Source: Odobenus rosmarus divergens
Lineage: Eukaryota; Chordata; Mammalia; Carnivora; Odobenidae
NCBI RefSeq assembly: GCF_000321225.1
Contig: NW_004452123.1
Span: 1 to 64,000, forward strand
Length of the DNA: 64,000 nucleotides
Reading direction: 5' to 3'
In this document: in pieces, positions 11,721 to 24,537 of the stretch
Layout: the number at the start of each line of letters is the position of its first letter
Numbering within the stretch: position 1 is the first letter of the stretch
The notes under the pieces: model-generated
The model's input: only the letters and a program-made list of their open reading frames with translations
Databases searched by the model: none
What the model was told of the DNA's origin: nothing
Translations under genes and position numbers: made by a program

Positions 11721-12027
11721 GCTTCAAGGATCTATGAACTGCACAAAAACAGCCAAAGTTGGATATGAAGCAGTCTCCAGATTGCAACATAACAAAGCAG
11801 CTCTGTGAGGTATCCTACAGAGTTGAAGATGATTCAGAGGACACTCCAGTGGCTAACAGAGTTTAAATCTGACTTGGACACACTAGGAATCCAAAGAAGA
11901 TGACCTTCCATGAAGCAGGTGGAGTAAATGCCTTTAGCAACAAGCCATGAGCAATTCAACTGTATCCATTGCTATTTAAATTCTTGAGAGTTTTAATGTT
12001 AAGTGAGCATCAGAAAGAGTATATTCA

Positions 12028-12233
12028 GGGGCACCTGGGTGGCTCAGTCAGTTGAGCATCCAACTCTTGGTTTCAGCTCAGGTCATGAACTCAGGGTTGT
12101 GAGATCAAGCCCCATGTTGGGCTCCATGCTCCGCATGGAGTCTGCTTGAGATTCTCTCTTTTCCTCTCCCTCTGCCCCTCCCTCCGCTTGCACACACTCT
12201 CTCTCTCAAATAAATAAATAAAATCTGAAAAAA
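12028..12233 (+). mobile_element. Can-SINE, older subfamily
   Basis: Has CATCCAACTCTTGGTTTCAG in the head rather than the CTGCCTTCGGCTCAG form. Flanks are AGAAAGAGTATATTCA (12012-12027) and AGAAAGCATATATTCA (12234-12248). Confidence 0.9.
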
Positions 12234-12391
12234 AGAAAGCATATATTCACTGCTTCTAGGTTATTAAGTTTGATATTTATGTATTCAAACTACCTTGTTT
12301 ATATCAGTATTCAGATCCCTCCACTGTGCTTAATTTTTATTTTCTTGATTTGGTAAAGTTTCCATGGAGCATGTTAAAACCTCCATTACTA

Positions 12392-12604
12392 GGGCATCTG
12401 GATGCCTCAGTCGGTTAAGGGTCTTGGCTCTTGATTTCAGCTCAGGTCATAATCTCAGGGTCATAGAACTGAGCCCTGCATCAGGCTCTGTGATCAGCAG
12501 GGAATCTACTTGAGATTCTCTCTCTCTCTCCCTCTGCCCCTCCCCCTCCCACATTCTCTCTTTCTAAAATGAATAAATATTTTTAAAACATTATTAAAAA
12601 AAAG
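12392..12604 (+). mobile_element. Can-SINE, older subfamily
   Basis: AGGGCATCTGGATGCCTCAG head, CTTGATTTCAGCTCAGGTCA, CT-rich middle and an A-rich tail. No clear target duplication found. Confidence 0.85.
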
Positions 12605-12744
12605 GTCCATTCCTATTGCATTTCTAAAAATTACTGCTTTATGTATTTTGATACATAGTGATTCAGCATATACATATTCCCAAATGTTTATATCTTTGTT
12701 GTCAGTTTTACCTTTCATTATTATAAAATTATGTTTCAAGAGTG

Positions 12745-13942
12745 TGGAGGGAGAACATCCAACAATTCAGTGGACTGAGATGATACAGAAGAGTTCCCCT
12801 TCTGCTACTGTTATTACAGAGAAACACTGGACAAAATAGTTACATACATAACTGAGAGGAACTCTCAGGAACTCTCCAGACTACAGAAGCAAAGAGTGAA
12901 GTCAGACTGGGCAGTATATAAGGACTAACACCACTGTAGCCTATTCAGGGTTTGGGCCAGCTCTAGGTCATAAGAGTTCCTGGGATTTTAATACCCTTGC
13001 AAGCCAACATGGTGTTGTCTGGTGTGAGCAAGGAAGACAACTGGAATTGAGCACTCTCCAAAGTCTGAGTTCCTGAGAGCTAGGCTACTGGCAAAAACAA
13101 GGTCAGACAAATTCCTATGTCCTCAGGCTACAGGTGAAAACAAAAGTTCATCCAGAAAAACATGAAACCAAGTCTGTGCCGTATATTGACGTGAGTTCTG
13201 AGTTTTCACTGTGAGGTAGAAATATCAAGCTGAGAAAAAACATAAAAGCTGGTTGAGAACTGGTGATATCTCTAGGACTCGAGCAGAAGCAAACCTGCAA
13301 ACACAGTCAAGGGACAATTTAACAACCCCAAGGCACACAGTTCTTCCCCAGGGGGAAAATATCCACGCTGACTATATAAGCTCATAATAAAAATTACAAA
13401 CCACAGGAGGAAAGCATCTTGAATGTGGGATCACAAAATTAGGTCGGATCAGGAGAATTGATCCCCCCTAATTTAGAGAAAATAGATCTATAGATGATGA
13501 TACAGTATGTTTTAAATGACTTACAACATTTTTCTAAAGGGAATAGAAAATAGAATGAAAAATAGGAAAATATGTAAAAAGAAAGGCAGATTTAGAAAAG
13601 GACAAAACAGTTCTTTTATAAATGAAACTTAAATTAATTGACAGTCAAAACTAAAGATATTTAATAACTGAATAGAAAATAAGGAAACTGGAACTAAGGA
13701 AATGACTCAAAACGCAGCAGAGAGAAAAATGGAAAAAAATGAATGAGAGTTTTAAGAATCACAAGGGACAGAATCATAAATGATAGGAAGGATATCCAAT
13801 AAGAGTTTTAGAAGGGGTGAGGGGTGCCTGGATGGCTGTCGGTTAGGCATCCAACTCTTGATTTCGGCTCAGGTTATGATCTCAGGGTCTTGAGATCAAG
13901 CCCTGTGTCAGGCTTCATGCTGGGTGTGGAGCCTGCCTAAGA

Positions 13943-13979
<37 letters not shown>

Positions 13980-14090
13980 TGCCCCTCCTGCCCCAACTTA
14001 CTCTCTTTTATTAAAAAAAAAAAAAGGTTACAGAGCGGGTGAATAGAAAATGGGAAGGAGGTAATATGTGATTCATGATTAGTTTTTTCA
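12745..14090 (+). mobile_element. HAL1/L1 ORF1-region remnant, split by a SINE
   Basis: Text such as AAAAGGACAAAACAGTTCTT and CAAAACGCAGCAGAGAGAAA at 13590-13730 is characteristic of HAL1/L1 ORF1. The earlier part (GAACTCTCCAGACTACAGAA etc.) is compatible with its 5' region. Riddled with stops. Confidence 0.6.
13821..14025 (+). mobile_element. Can-SINE, older subfamily
   Basis: GGGGTGCCTGGATGGCTGTC head, long (CT)n at about 13947-13974 and a 13-A tail. It lies in the HAL1 remnant. Confidence 0.9.
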
Positions 14091-14129
14091 GAACTGACAA
14101 AAGACAGGGATTCTTCAATAGACAAGTAC

Positions 14130-14600
14130 ACCATATTAGTATCTATTGCATAACAAACCACCCCAAAACTGAGTGGATTAAAACAACAATCCTTTAAATC
14201 ATAATTCTGTGGAATTAAAACAACCCCTTATTTAAATCATAGTTTTGAGGGAGAACAACTTGGACTTGGCTCAGCTGAGAGGTTATGGGCAGATGTGGTC
14301 ACTGGGCAGTGGCCTCACTCACATTAGCTGACCGAGAAATCAAGGGGAAGAGAATGAGGCTCAGCCCATGAGGGCTCCCAGCAGACCGCTCTCTGTTTTA
14401 CTTGGCAACTGTCATGCCAAAGACAAGTTAGCAGCAATCGAAGGCCTCTGTGTTCTGATTTAATGTTTTGCAGCTGGGTTTTCAAATGTGCTGCTGTATA
14501 CACGTTCTGCCCTTTTATACAGATTGCGACAGATGTTGACTTACTGGGAACAACCTGGTTTTAAGAGGGGAGTTGGAATCATTTTCATTAATAACCTGGT
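14130..14600 (+). repeat. old interspersed repeat, family uncertain
   Basis: CTATTGCATAACAAACCACC, AAACTGAGTGGATTAAAACA and GGCTCAGCTGAGAGG form a pattern shared by many mammalian LTR-like repeats. The copy at 17230-17640 appears related. Confidence 0.45.
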
Positions 14601-16090
14601 GTTTCTTTGCCTCGCTCTATTGCAAGCTTGAGGTAGCTAATTGTTAGTTTTACCTATGACCATTTCACCTTCCAAATTCAGTTCAAAGGAACTAAAAAAA
14701 AAAAACAAATCTCTTTGGTCAGTGTTAAAATTTGCTCTGCTAGGACTGCAGTACTATAAGATTTTTTTTTTTTTTGGATTATGGTTAATGTTTATAAGAA
14801 TCAACAGGAATTATATTTACATAGTCTTGTAGGTTGATGGATGTGAAAAATAGGAAAGATGGGTCTGGATTGTGAGAAATAAAAGGAGGTAGAAAAATCG
14901 GAAGTACAGATCAAATAAAAGGAGAAAACAACAAGATTTTCCTATATGGGATTTCCTAAACCATAAATCGCTATTCCTCTCAGCCAAGACGTGGAAGCTG
15001 GAAAGTAATTTGTCTTTGCTAAACTAACTCCACACTCGAGGCTTTGATAAATTCATAGGAAATAAGGAAATCTTGTTAATAATCACAATAGATTTCAGAG
15101 TGAGAGTAGCCTATATAGGTCTGCTCTGGAAACCCTTTGTTCTGGAAAGGGCTCTCCGGCAGGTAATCCCCACACAATTGCTCTACTCAAGATACCTAAG
15201 CTATTGGGCAAAAAACTAGTGGCAAGAGAGAAACGTGTCACCAATCCTAGCAAACCACTAACGTAATCCATTTAGGATTAAGGCAGGACTAGAAGAGGAA
15301 GAGTTAGGGAAGGTGGAGACAAGAAACCATTGAGGTGCTTCAGGGTGGGAGGGGCTGGGGAGATGGCACTCCAGGCTCCAAATTTCCCAGGATGATACCT
15401 GTTTAAAATATTCAGACTGGAGTGCCCTTGTACTTGTCGTATTAGATGTTCAGATCTACGATTTTGAAAATTTGGTCACTATCAACACAGGGAGTCTAAG
15501 GGGCTGGGGAGGTGCCAGGAGCCTTTCCTACTGCCTGGGCAACCACTGCTGCTCTCAGTGATTCTGGAGCGTCTGTGCCTTTGCTCTGATTAATCTGTAT
15601 TTGGTGTCCCCCTTGAACTTTTTAGACTTTGAAGTCTCCTCTTAGCTTTAATGGTGACCAATCTCTAGCCATATGACCCCGCATCCCCCATATCCCATTT
15701 TACTCCTGCAGAGGAAAACACCCAAATTAGACAAGATCCACAAAGTGTGGGGACAAAGTAGAGCTCATAACTAGAACAAGAATGTGACTTTCTGAAATTT
15801 CAGTAAGAAGGCCTTTTCTGCAGGGTACTCAGAAGGCCCTTGGTGACCACTTGTGCTTCTTCCTTTGTGTTAAGACACTGAGAACCAGAAAACAGTCTTC
15901 CCTGGGGCAGTGGCATCAAGGCAGGCCTGACATGGCCACTAGGAAAGCTTGGGCAGAAATTCAAATAAGCTGCTTCAACTTTGACTCTGCTTTGCCCAGC
16001 CCATCAATACTAGTGCATCTCATCTCTGTTCCTTCTTCCACATATGACTGAGTCCACTCTCAACCCAATTACCATTCCCACTGCATTTTT
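14600..16090. other. no gene seen
   Basis: Mixed-composition sequence with only short frames. No repeat confidently recognised. Confidence 0.5.
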
Positions 16091-16276
16091 TAAAAAAGAT
16101 TTTATTTACTTGACAGAGAGAGCGAGAGAGAGAGAGTACAAGCAGGGGCAGTGGGAGAGAGAGAAGCTGGCCTCCCACGGAGCAGGGAGACCGATGTAGG
16201 GCCCAATCCCAGGACCCTGGGACCATGACCCAAGCTGAAGGCAGACACCTAACTGACTGAGCCACCCAGGCGCCCC
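16091..16276 (-). mobile_element. Can-SINE
   Basis: Antisense copy from TAAAAAAGATTTTATTTACT to GAGCCACCCAGGCGCCCC. Confidence 0.9.
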
Positions 16277-17229
16277 TCCTCCATTCCGTTTTTGAACTGG
16301 TCATTTGGAAAAGTGCTCTTTCCCAGCTCATTTTCCTGCTTTTGGCATTCAGTCCAGCTGCATCTATGGACACCTCCACTCCTGGACTCCCAAGCCTCCT
16401 AGGCCAGGCCCTCTTGCGATAATCTACCCAAGCTAGTTATGAACTAGGCATTTACTCTTTTAACATGAAAAGAGCAGAGACTTACAGTTTTAAGATGGTA
16501 GAAAAAAACTTTTATTCTCCTTTCTGCTCTCAGGAACGAGTAAGATGAAAACAGAAACACACATGCAGCATTGATCAAACTGCTAGGCACTTCTCTTCTC
16601 AAATCATAATATATGAAGACAGAAAGTAACTGGAAGATTCTAGCCTTAGCAGAGAAGAGAAAGGTAGAAGACCTGCACCTGCAGAGAATGAAATCACCAA
16701 GAAGCAAATGGATTTTGTGCTATAAAACCCCTGAAAAGCTCAGGTTTGAGGTACTAGTTGGGGTGAGGCAACTGACGAAATAGGGAGAATCTACTTAATG
16801 AGCATTTGGTCCTCACTCTCAACCTAAAGAAAGGGGTAAAACCCTTTCCTACATATATTTTTTTGGGGGAAAAATGAATCAGAAATTTTCTAGTATGGCG
16901 AGGTTAGATTCCGGAGTAAAAATACTGAATGATGCAAATGTCTCTTTCTTGTAGTCCTATGATATGCAGCTAAATACAACTAGCTCACACTTCTGTCATT
17001 TCATCTGGAGATCTCTTGGCAGAAATCCAAATGTTTTTAGGTGCACATTCTAACTTCCAAGTTACCAAATATTTATAAAGCAGTTCATCCCTATATAACA
17101 CAGATCATCATTTTCTTTCCAGCCTCCTATTTGGCCTTTCCAGTTCCCAAAGCAATGTTCCTTATGTTTTGTTCTTCTTATGTCTCTAACCCACTACTAA
17201 TACCGATTCCTAATTCCAATTAGAACCAA
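16277..17229. other. no gene seen
   Basis: Nothing supportable beyond short chance frames. Confidence 0.5.
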
Positions 17230-17640
17230 TTTCTGATACCAAAAGCTATTGCCACAAAATGTTACATGGCAAACATCCAAAAACTCAGTGTCTTCAAAGT
17301 AAATGTAATTTATTATCATTGATCTGTGAGTCAGCAGAGGGTTGGTAAAGCTCAGCTGGCCTGCTCTGCTGATTTAGGTTGAACATGACTAGGACCAGTT
17401 GGCTTTGTTCTTTGTATTAGTCATCCTCCTCAAATCATCAACATGTTCTGCTGCTTCTGATGGCACAGCATGAGAGAGCAAGCTCAACCACATAAATGCT
17501 TTTCAACCTCTGCTTGCAACATAGCTGTAATATCCCATTAGCCAAAGTAAGTCACATGGCCAAACCTAGAACCAAAGTGCAGGGAAGTACATCCCACCCA
17601 CATAAGTGGGAGGGGGACAGAGAACAATAAATATTTTTGA
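17230..17640 (+). repeat. old interspersed repeat, family uncertain
   Basis: GCTATTGCCACAAAATGTTA ... AAACTCAGTGTCTTCAAAGT ... GTCACATGGCCAAACCTAGA ... AATCTAATCTACCACA. The start and end match the same repeat type as at 14130-14600. Confidence 0.45.
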
Positions 17641-18560
17641 ACAATAATCTAATCTACCACACATGGTATTGTGGAATTTTAGATCACCTCCAAAGAGGAA
17701 AAGTTATCAGATCCAAATAATTCGGAATTAAAATGGCAAAACTTCTCAGAGCAATTCCAAAATTTAGAAGACAACGGAATGCCTTCCCAATTCTGAGTGA
17801 AATGATTTAAATCTAGAAGCCTACATCCATCTAAATTAGTCAATTATAAGGCTAGAATAAAGACATTTTGAGACATTCAGAGTCTCAGTCAATTAATTAC
17901 CTCCTATATACCCTTCTTCAGGAAGCTATAGGAGAATAAAATCCACCAAAAAGAGGGACTAAAACCAAGAAAGAGCAAGATGAGGAATACAGGAAATAGG
18001 AAATCTAACATAGGAGAAAGATGAAGGAAATTTCCAGCGTGACAGCGTATGGAAGTTCCATACAGTTGCATGGTGAGAAAGAGCATTCTGGACCAGAGGG
18101 ATGCTCTGTGGCTCTCTGCAGTGTGGGCAATTTAATTTTGTGAAAAATATATATAAAATGCTACTGTACAGAATGGGAAAACTCAATATATGTACAATGA
18201 AAAACTAAGCAAACAAGAAAATGGTGCAGTTATTAACTCTAGAAAAATACAAAAAAAGGATATGAAAAATATAATCATAGTTCACTATGGTTCCGTTGGA
18301 AACAGTATTTCATATTAAGTAGTCATAAAAATTGTACTATTGGAAGAATGGGAAAAAGAAAGTGAAATCCTACCTACCACAGTAGAAAGTCACTAGATAT
18401 TATCCAACATGGATACATCAAGAAGCAATATAATATATCAGTAAGTAATATAATACAAATATTTAGCAATATGGAAGAAATGTATTGAATCTGGAGAGTA
18501 GAATTAGAAAACATGAAGGGTGGGACATAGGATTGCTAGTTTTGAGTTGCAAGTCTTTTC
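17641..18560 (+). mobile_element. HAL1 3'-part remnant
   Basis: GGAAGCTATAGGAGAATAAA, CCACCAAAAAGAGGGACTAA and ACCAAGAAAGAGCAAGATGA follow the HAL1 3' order. No intact frame. Confidence 0.55.
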
Positions 18561-18769
18561 TCAATACTTGGCTCTTTTGTAAAAATGTGTGCATATATTA
18601 TTCTGATAAATATTTTAAAGGCCTAGGGAAAGGTAATAAAATAAGCCTGCATAATACTTGGTGAGAGCGAATTTCGTCCATTTTGTCATTTACTGAATAA
18701 CCATTTATGCTTGGCTCTGGGCATCAAAATAATGATTAACAATGCACAGTGTTCAGTGATTACAAAACA

Positions 18770-18880
18770 GGTTTGCAACATACTTACTCTTGTGATTTGA
18801 TTCTCACAAGTTTGTGAGGTTGATACAGAAGCAAATTTACCATGATACTGATCAGTCTTAAGCTTCAGGACTTCTCAATG
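18770..18880 (+). repeat. MIR/L2-like fragment
   Basis: CTTGTGATTTGATTCTCACA followed by TTTGTGAGGTTGATAC is the usual MIR/L2 motif. Confidence 0.5.
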
Positions 18881-19602
18881 AACGAGCTGCTTCCCAACTC
18901 TAGGAAGGGTCACTAGCAATATGCTCACACATCATAAGTTTTTGTAAATTATACCCCCCCTCAAATGGCCTTTTGTTAAGATGACTGTTTCTTTCCAACT
19001 TCCAATGCATCATACTTCCCTTTATGTAGGCTTGGGTATTATTTCTAAATGAATACACCTAATGTATATTCACAATTTTGTATTCTTTTGTTTAAAAAGC
19101 ACCCCCCCCAATAGTATCAATTTCAAAAGGCTTCATAAATCTGAATTAATCCCTGGTAAGTATTATGTATTCCATTTTAAAAATTAATGAATAAAGGTAA
19201 GTAGCTTTGCCCAGATTTCCACATCTGGATTTAAGTGCAGGTATTTGAATGTCTGAATTCATTTCTTTCCACTACTCCACAGTACATCTCTAGATGGTGA
19301 AAGAAAAGTGAAGAGGTATCAGCTACTTTCCTGGGAAAATCAAGCCTGGAACATGGATGGAAAGGGGGCAAACCTGAGCCATCAGGATTCATGTGGTGGT
19401 GTTCTGTCTGGGTAACAGGTGGTGGCAAAAGATACAAAAGGAAAGGTCACTGAAGTCAAACCACGATGACATATAATCTGTCTTCAGCCGGCTCTGCCAA
19501 GTGGTTGGAAAGCAATTACACTAAAACACTTCCTGTGAGACACCACGTACTTGGAGTAAGAAGAGGACGTCTCTTTTTTTTCCAGATGTTTCTCCTTTTA
19601 TC

Positions 19603-19695
19603 TATTTTTTATTTTTTTATTTTTAAGTAGGCTCCATGTCCAGTATGGGACCCTACATGGGACTTGAACTCATGACCCTGAGATTAGGAAATCAA
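19603..19695 (-). mobile_element. Can-SINE fragment, older subfamily
   Basis: Antisense TTAAGTAGGCTCCATGTCCA ... GACTTGAACTCATGACCCTG, lacking the remaining head. Confidence 0.7.
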
Positions 19696-19804
19696 AGACT
19701 CACAGATTGAAAGAGACAGTTGTGGGGATTTAGCCCAAGTCCTCAGTGAGGGGAGGCAGAGCATAGTGAGAGGCATCACACATAGTGGTTAAGACCACAG
19801 TTGA

Positions 19805-19918
19805 GGGACACCTGGCTGGCTTAGTTGGTGGAACATGGGACTCTTGATCTCAGGGCGGTGGGTTTGAGCCCCATGTTGGGTGTAGAGATTACTTAAAAAT
19901 AAAATCTTTTAAGAAAAA
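19805..19918 (+). mobile_element. short-type Can-SINE
   Basis: GACACCTGGCTGGCTTAG ... GAGCCCCATGTTGGGTGTAG, then an AAAATAAAATCTTTTAAG tail. This short form lacks the CT-rich block. Confidence 0.85.
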
Positions 19919-19925
19919 TGAGCAC

Positions 19926-20117
19926 GGGGGCGCCTGGGTGGCTCAGTCGTTAAATGTCTGCCTTCGGCTCAGGTCATGATCCCAGGGTCCTGGGATCGAG
20001 CCCCGCATCGGGCTCCCTGCTCAGTGGGGAGCCTGCTTCTCCCTCTCCCACTCCCCCTGCTTGTGTTCCCTCTCTTGCTATCTCTCTGTCAAAAAATAAA
20101 TAAAACCTTCAAAAAAA
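19926..20117 (+). mobile_element. Can-SINE, close to consensus
   Basis: GGGGGCGCCTGGGTGGCTCA start. Flanks AAAAATGAGCAC (19914-19925) and AAAAATGAGCAT (about 20115-20126). Confidence 0.92.
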
Positions 20118-20385
20118 AATGAGCATGGTTGAACTTGGCTTCTGTCTAGAAGCTATATGACTCTGAGCAAGTCATCTAAACTCTATGCCTCAGCTTCTTC
20201 ATTTATAGTCTGGGGATAGCAAAATGAGTCCATATTCCCTTATGTACAATTCAGAATCCATAACCCTAAAATTACTTCAAACCTTATTTGGTAGATAGAG
20301 CTAATCTGAACTGATTTGGAAGCAAAACCTAACTCAATTCATGTAAAGGTATTTATTCCATTTAATGTAAAAATTCATATGCCTC

Positions 20386-20513
20386 TGGGTGACAGGTATT
20401 AAGGGGGGTATGTGTGGTGATGAGCACTGGGTGTTATATGCAACTAATGAATCACTGAACACTACATCAAAAACTAATGATGTACTGTATGGTGGCTAAC
20501 TGAATATAATAAA
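20386..20513 (+). mobile_element. L1 3'UTR tail, second insertion at a shared site
   Basis: GAGCACTGGGTGTTATATGC ... ACTAATGATGTACTGTATGG then A8. Flanked by AAAAATTCATATGCCTC at 20369-20385 and 20514-20530. Confidence 0.9.
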
Positions 20514-20530
20514 AAAAATTCATATGCCTC

Positions 20531-21330
20531 CAACAGACACAGGAAAAGATGCTCAACATCACTCAGCATCAGGGAAATGCAAATCAAAGCCACAATGAGA
20601 TTTCACCTCACACCTGTCAGAACGGTTAAAATCAACAACCCAAGACATAACAGGTGTTGGCGAGGATGTGGAGAAAAGGCAACCCTCTCACACTGTTGGT
20701 GGGAATGCAAACTGGTGCAGCCACTGTGGAAAACAGTATGGAGCTTCCTCAAAAACTTAAAAATAAAATACCAGCAATTGCACTACTGGGTATTTATGCA
20801 AAGGATACAAAAATACTAATTCAAAGGGATACATACACCCCAGTGTTTATAGCAGCATTATCTACACTAGCCAAACTATGGAGAGAGATAAAACATCCAT
20901 CGACTGATAATGGATAAAGAAGAGGTGGTATATATATACACAATGGGATATTATTCAGCCACAAAAAAGAAGGAAATCTTGCAATTTGCAATGACAGGGA
21001 TGGAGCTAGAGAGTATTATGCTAAGCAAAATAAGTCACAGAGAAAGACAAATATATGATTTCATTCATATGTGGAATTTAAAAAAACAAACAAGCAAAGG
21101 GGGTAAAAGAGAGAGAGAGAGAGGGAGGCAAATCAAGAAACAGATTCTTAACTCTAGAGAACAAGCTGATGGTTACCAGAGGGGAGGTGGATGAGGGGAT
21201 GGGTTAAACATGTGATGGGGATGAAAAACTGCACTTGTTGTGATGCACACTGGGTGTTGTATGGAAGTGTACACCTAAAACTAATTTACACTGTATGTTA
21301 ACTCTACTCAAATTTCAATAAAAACTTTTT
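20531..21330 (+). mobile_element. 5'-truncated L1, ORF2 end plus 3'UTR
   Basis: Carries ORF2 C-terminal text (GCAAATCAAAGCCACAATGA, TGGTGGGAATGCAAACTGGT, TATTATTCAGCCACAAAAAA) and ends CAAATTTCAATAAAAACTTT. Frames of 80-94 codons here are pieces of ORF2. The 3' flank AAAAGTTCATATGCC (21331-21345) matches the duplication to its left. Confidence 0.9.
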
Positions 21331-21723
21331 AAAAGTTCATATGCCGTACCACAGAAGTATTAATTTATTTAATTATGGGGTACAGTCCCCTGAGGGTGCT
21401 TTCTAACACAAGATAGATGTGCCATGTGTCTTTTCAAATCCAAATATTTTTGAAACACATCTCGTCTTATGAATTTCAGATAAAATACTATGGATCTGAA
21501 GTACCTCTCTCATAAGGCCATTGTAAGGATTAAATTAGTAACACAGAAAAATGCTTAGAATAGTACTTGGCACAAAATAAGTACTCCATACACAGGTGTG
21601 CTATTATTGGGAACCCCTTCTATAAGCATATTCCTGAGAGGTGTTATCTGACATTTATCTGACTCCTCAGGAGGAGAATTCACTTGTTTATGAGACAACC
21701 AAGTTTAAATGCTGGACATTTCT

Positions 21724-21913
21724 GGGGCGCCTGGGTGGCTCAGTTGGTTAAGCAACTGCCTTCAGCTCAGGTCATGATTCTGGAGTCTTGGGATCGAGTC
21801 CCACATCAGGCTCCCTGCTCGGTGGGGAGTCTGCTTCTCCCTCTGACCCTCCCTGCTTTCATGCTCTCTCTCATTCTCCCTCTCTAACAAATAAATAAAA
21901 TCTTTAAAAAAAA
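21724..21913 (+). mobile_element. Can-SINE
   Basis: GGGGCGCCTGGGTGGCTCAG to AAATAAATAAAATCTTTAAA. Confidence 0.92.
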
Positions 21914-23080
21914 TAATCTAATCTTATACTAGCTGAATTTTGCCTCCCTGTCACTCCCCGCCGCACTGTTCACAGCTAGATTTCAGTACAGCCCTTGCAG
22001 ATAGCTGCCGTGTCTGCCCTGAGTCTTCTTTTCTCCGTGATTAACTGTTCATTATACACTGCTCCCAGACCAACCAGTTAGCTCTGGCCCGACACACTCC
22101 AGTTTGCCAATCTATCCTCCCAAATGTGGTGCCCAAAATAAAACCCAGAAATCCATATGGGTTCTGAGAAGCATAAGTACAGTCCATGTTTTTTTCTGTG
22201 CTCCAGACTGTGAAAAACAACGGTGTCTCAGTGTGAAAACAGAAGTAAGATGGCAGGAGATTTGGAAAAACACAATCAAGTCCACATCGCAGAATTTCAT
22301 TAGAAAAACACACTAAAAAAAATTCAATTTCAAAGCAATTTTTTCTGGTTTCCCTGAACGAAGATGGAAAACAGCGAGCAGCTTAAACCGATTCAAATAC
22401 AAGAGTCAAACAGTGTAGAAGTAAGGTCAGTGATGCTACACCAACTCATTCACTGTGAGATCCTACAGACAGCACTCTGGCGCCTGGGTGAAGGTCACGG
22501 ACCGTATCCCAGAGTCCAAGAAAAACTAATGATATGCCAACAGGAGGAGAAGAAGAACAGAGCTTAAAAAACAAAACAAAACAAACAACTCTGACAAATA
22601 TCAGCACCAATTTACAGTGACTTACTGAGAAACAGAAGGACACTGCTCCAGCCGGTGGGCAGCCAGACCCTTCCTCGTCACCGGCCTTGACCCCTCTGGT
22701 TAAAAAGAACCTGAACGAATAAATCCACTGGAGGGGAAGAAATCCATTTCCCAGACGGGCAATGGGATCCCTCGCTCGAGCTCTGATGGGGAAAACATTC
22801 TTCTCTTGCAGTGGCCACCTTGGCTACTTGCATAAGGTGCCTAGAATTCTAGATTCTTTGGAGTCTTGGTAAAAATCCCCCAAGAGCTGGTTGGTGAGTA
22901 CATGGGGATTTGTTATTCTATTTTTTCTATTTTATGTATGTTTTAGATTTTTATAACAAAATGTTTTGAAAAATCCTCAAGCAATTACAACTTTTTAAAA
23001 CAAATGATGACAGTCTAATAATTCAATCTGTCCTTCTTTTCCCCTTACAGAGATATCTTTTTTCCCTTTTTTTTGAAGAT
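21914..23080. other. no gene seen
   Basis: Short overlapping frames on both strands at 22.0-22.6 kb, with none family-like. AAACA repeats at about 22567-22588. Confidence 0.5.
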
Positions 23081-23081
23081 A

Positions 23082-23274
23082 CATTTTTTTAAAGATTTTA
23101 TTTTTTATTTGAGAGAGAGAGAGAGAACACGAGCACAGGGGAGGAGGCAGTGGGAGAGGGAGAAGCAGACTCCCTGCTGAGCAGGGAGCCTGATAAGGGG
23201 CTCGATCCCAGGACCCTGGGATCATGACCTGAGCCGATGGCAGATGCTTAATGACTGAGCCACTGAGGCACCCC
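23082..23274 (-). mobile_element. Can-SINE
   Basis: Antisense copy. TTGAAGATA ends at about 23081 and recurs at 23275-23283. Confidence 0.9.
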
Positions 23275-23283
23275 TTGAAGATA

Positions 23284-24523
23284 GTTTTTAAGCCAGAAGT
23301 TACCTTCATTAATAAACTGGTTGGGAAAATGTTGGTAATTTTTTATGTAGACCTATTAAATCATATACTAGGTTCTATATCTAATAACTAAACACAGAAA
23401 TAAACTATCAGAAAGAGTTCTGACACTGAAAAGTATGTTCAAAGCCATGTTGTGAATGAAGGTTATCAGGTGAATGTCTGGCTAAAGGCAAGGATGTTAG
23501 AGTGAGAATGTTTAGCCTGGTTTGTCCTTTAGTCCACTGAGGAATGGCTTTGTGATCATATTCCTCAGACTCACACCAAACCTAATACTAGTACCACACA
23601 GATAAAGGAGTAGTCAGAAAACTGATTAGGCAAATAGACTTTGACTTACTTCCGCACAAGTGCATCTAGGAATGGACCTCCATTTTACTTGGGCTCAAGT
23701 AAATGATCAGAATGGGCTGACAATGTTTTGTATATGGACACTCAGAAGCAGAGGGTCCAATGTCCCGGAACTCTTGAGTACCATTTCTCATCCTGGCCCT
23801 GCCATATACTCTAGTCACTGCTGCCGCTAATCAGTTCCACATAGGCTTGGACTAGCTCCACACAGGAGCTGCACCTGAATCTTGCCTTGCAAGGTGATGC
23901 TTGTCCTCATCAAGACTCTAACTCACCTCCACTCACTGTCTCCAGGATAACTGGAGCCAAGTTTTGGCTCAAGTAGGCAGGAAAATATATCCTTGCTCCC
24001 ATAGGAAGTAGTTTACTGAAGGAACTGAAGGCCCTGGCTATTGCATACAGCCAGGAACCTCAAGATGCTAATAAGAGTGGATCTTGAGGATGCTGGACCA
24101 CGGTTGGTGAGCAGATGGCAGAAAAGTTACTGACAGTGGAGCACTCTTCCTTGATGTAAGCTGACCTGGCAAAAACACCTGGAGCAATCCACGGCAAGGA
24201 TGGTTTCCTGAGGCTCGGGCAAAATAATGGCCTACAATAAATAAATTGCTGGAATTTGCCTGGCAAAGCTCTGAGGAAGAAATTACAAAGCTCAGGCGAG
24301 TGGAAATATTAGACTAACTTTTTTTGATTACTCACTTAGGACAGATTACAAAAAGTGTTGATTAGCAATTAATAGAGGCAACATGTAATTTCAATTTCTA
24401 CAAGCACTTATGTTTTCAAAAGTTTGCAGGAAAGACACAGAGATGCCACTTTACATAATTGAATTCCATCAAACTCTTTGATCTCCGTCATCATAATCAA
24501 ATGACTGATACTGGCAAATAAGG
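23284..24523. other. no gene seen
   Basis: No repeat or coding assignment made. Confidence 0.5.
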
Positions 24524-24537
24524 CATAGCTTATTCTT

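Larger units (their letters stand above)
19785..21610 (+). repeat. MIR, broken by SINEs and L1 tails
   Basis: The MIR start (CATAGTGGTTAAGACCACAG) lies at about 19783. The middle is at 20125-20230 (ATGACTCTGAGCAAGTCATC) and the 3' part at 21520-21610 (AAGGATTAAATTAGTAACAC). The intervening sequence is inserted material. Confidence 0.6.

Noticed and set aside
16020..16379. 119-codon minus-strand frame containing GAWVAQSVRCLPSAWVM
   Set aside because: The recurring W-V-A-Q-S-V / LPSAQVM peptide is translated Can-SINE and appears at every SINE copy.
19926..20010. tRNA-like A and B box sequences
   Set aside because: They belong to Can-SINE heads. No free-standing tRNA gene with a full cloverleaf was seen.
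20577..21194. Frames of 80-94 codons with protein-like text
   Set aside because: These are fragments of L1 ORF2 and its 3'UTR, not host genes.
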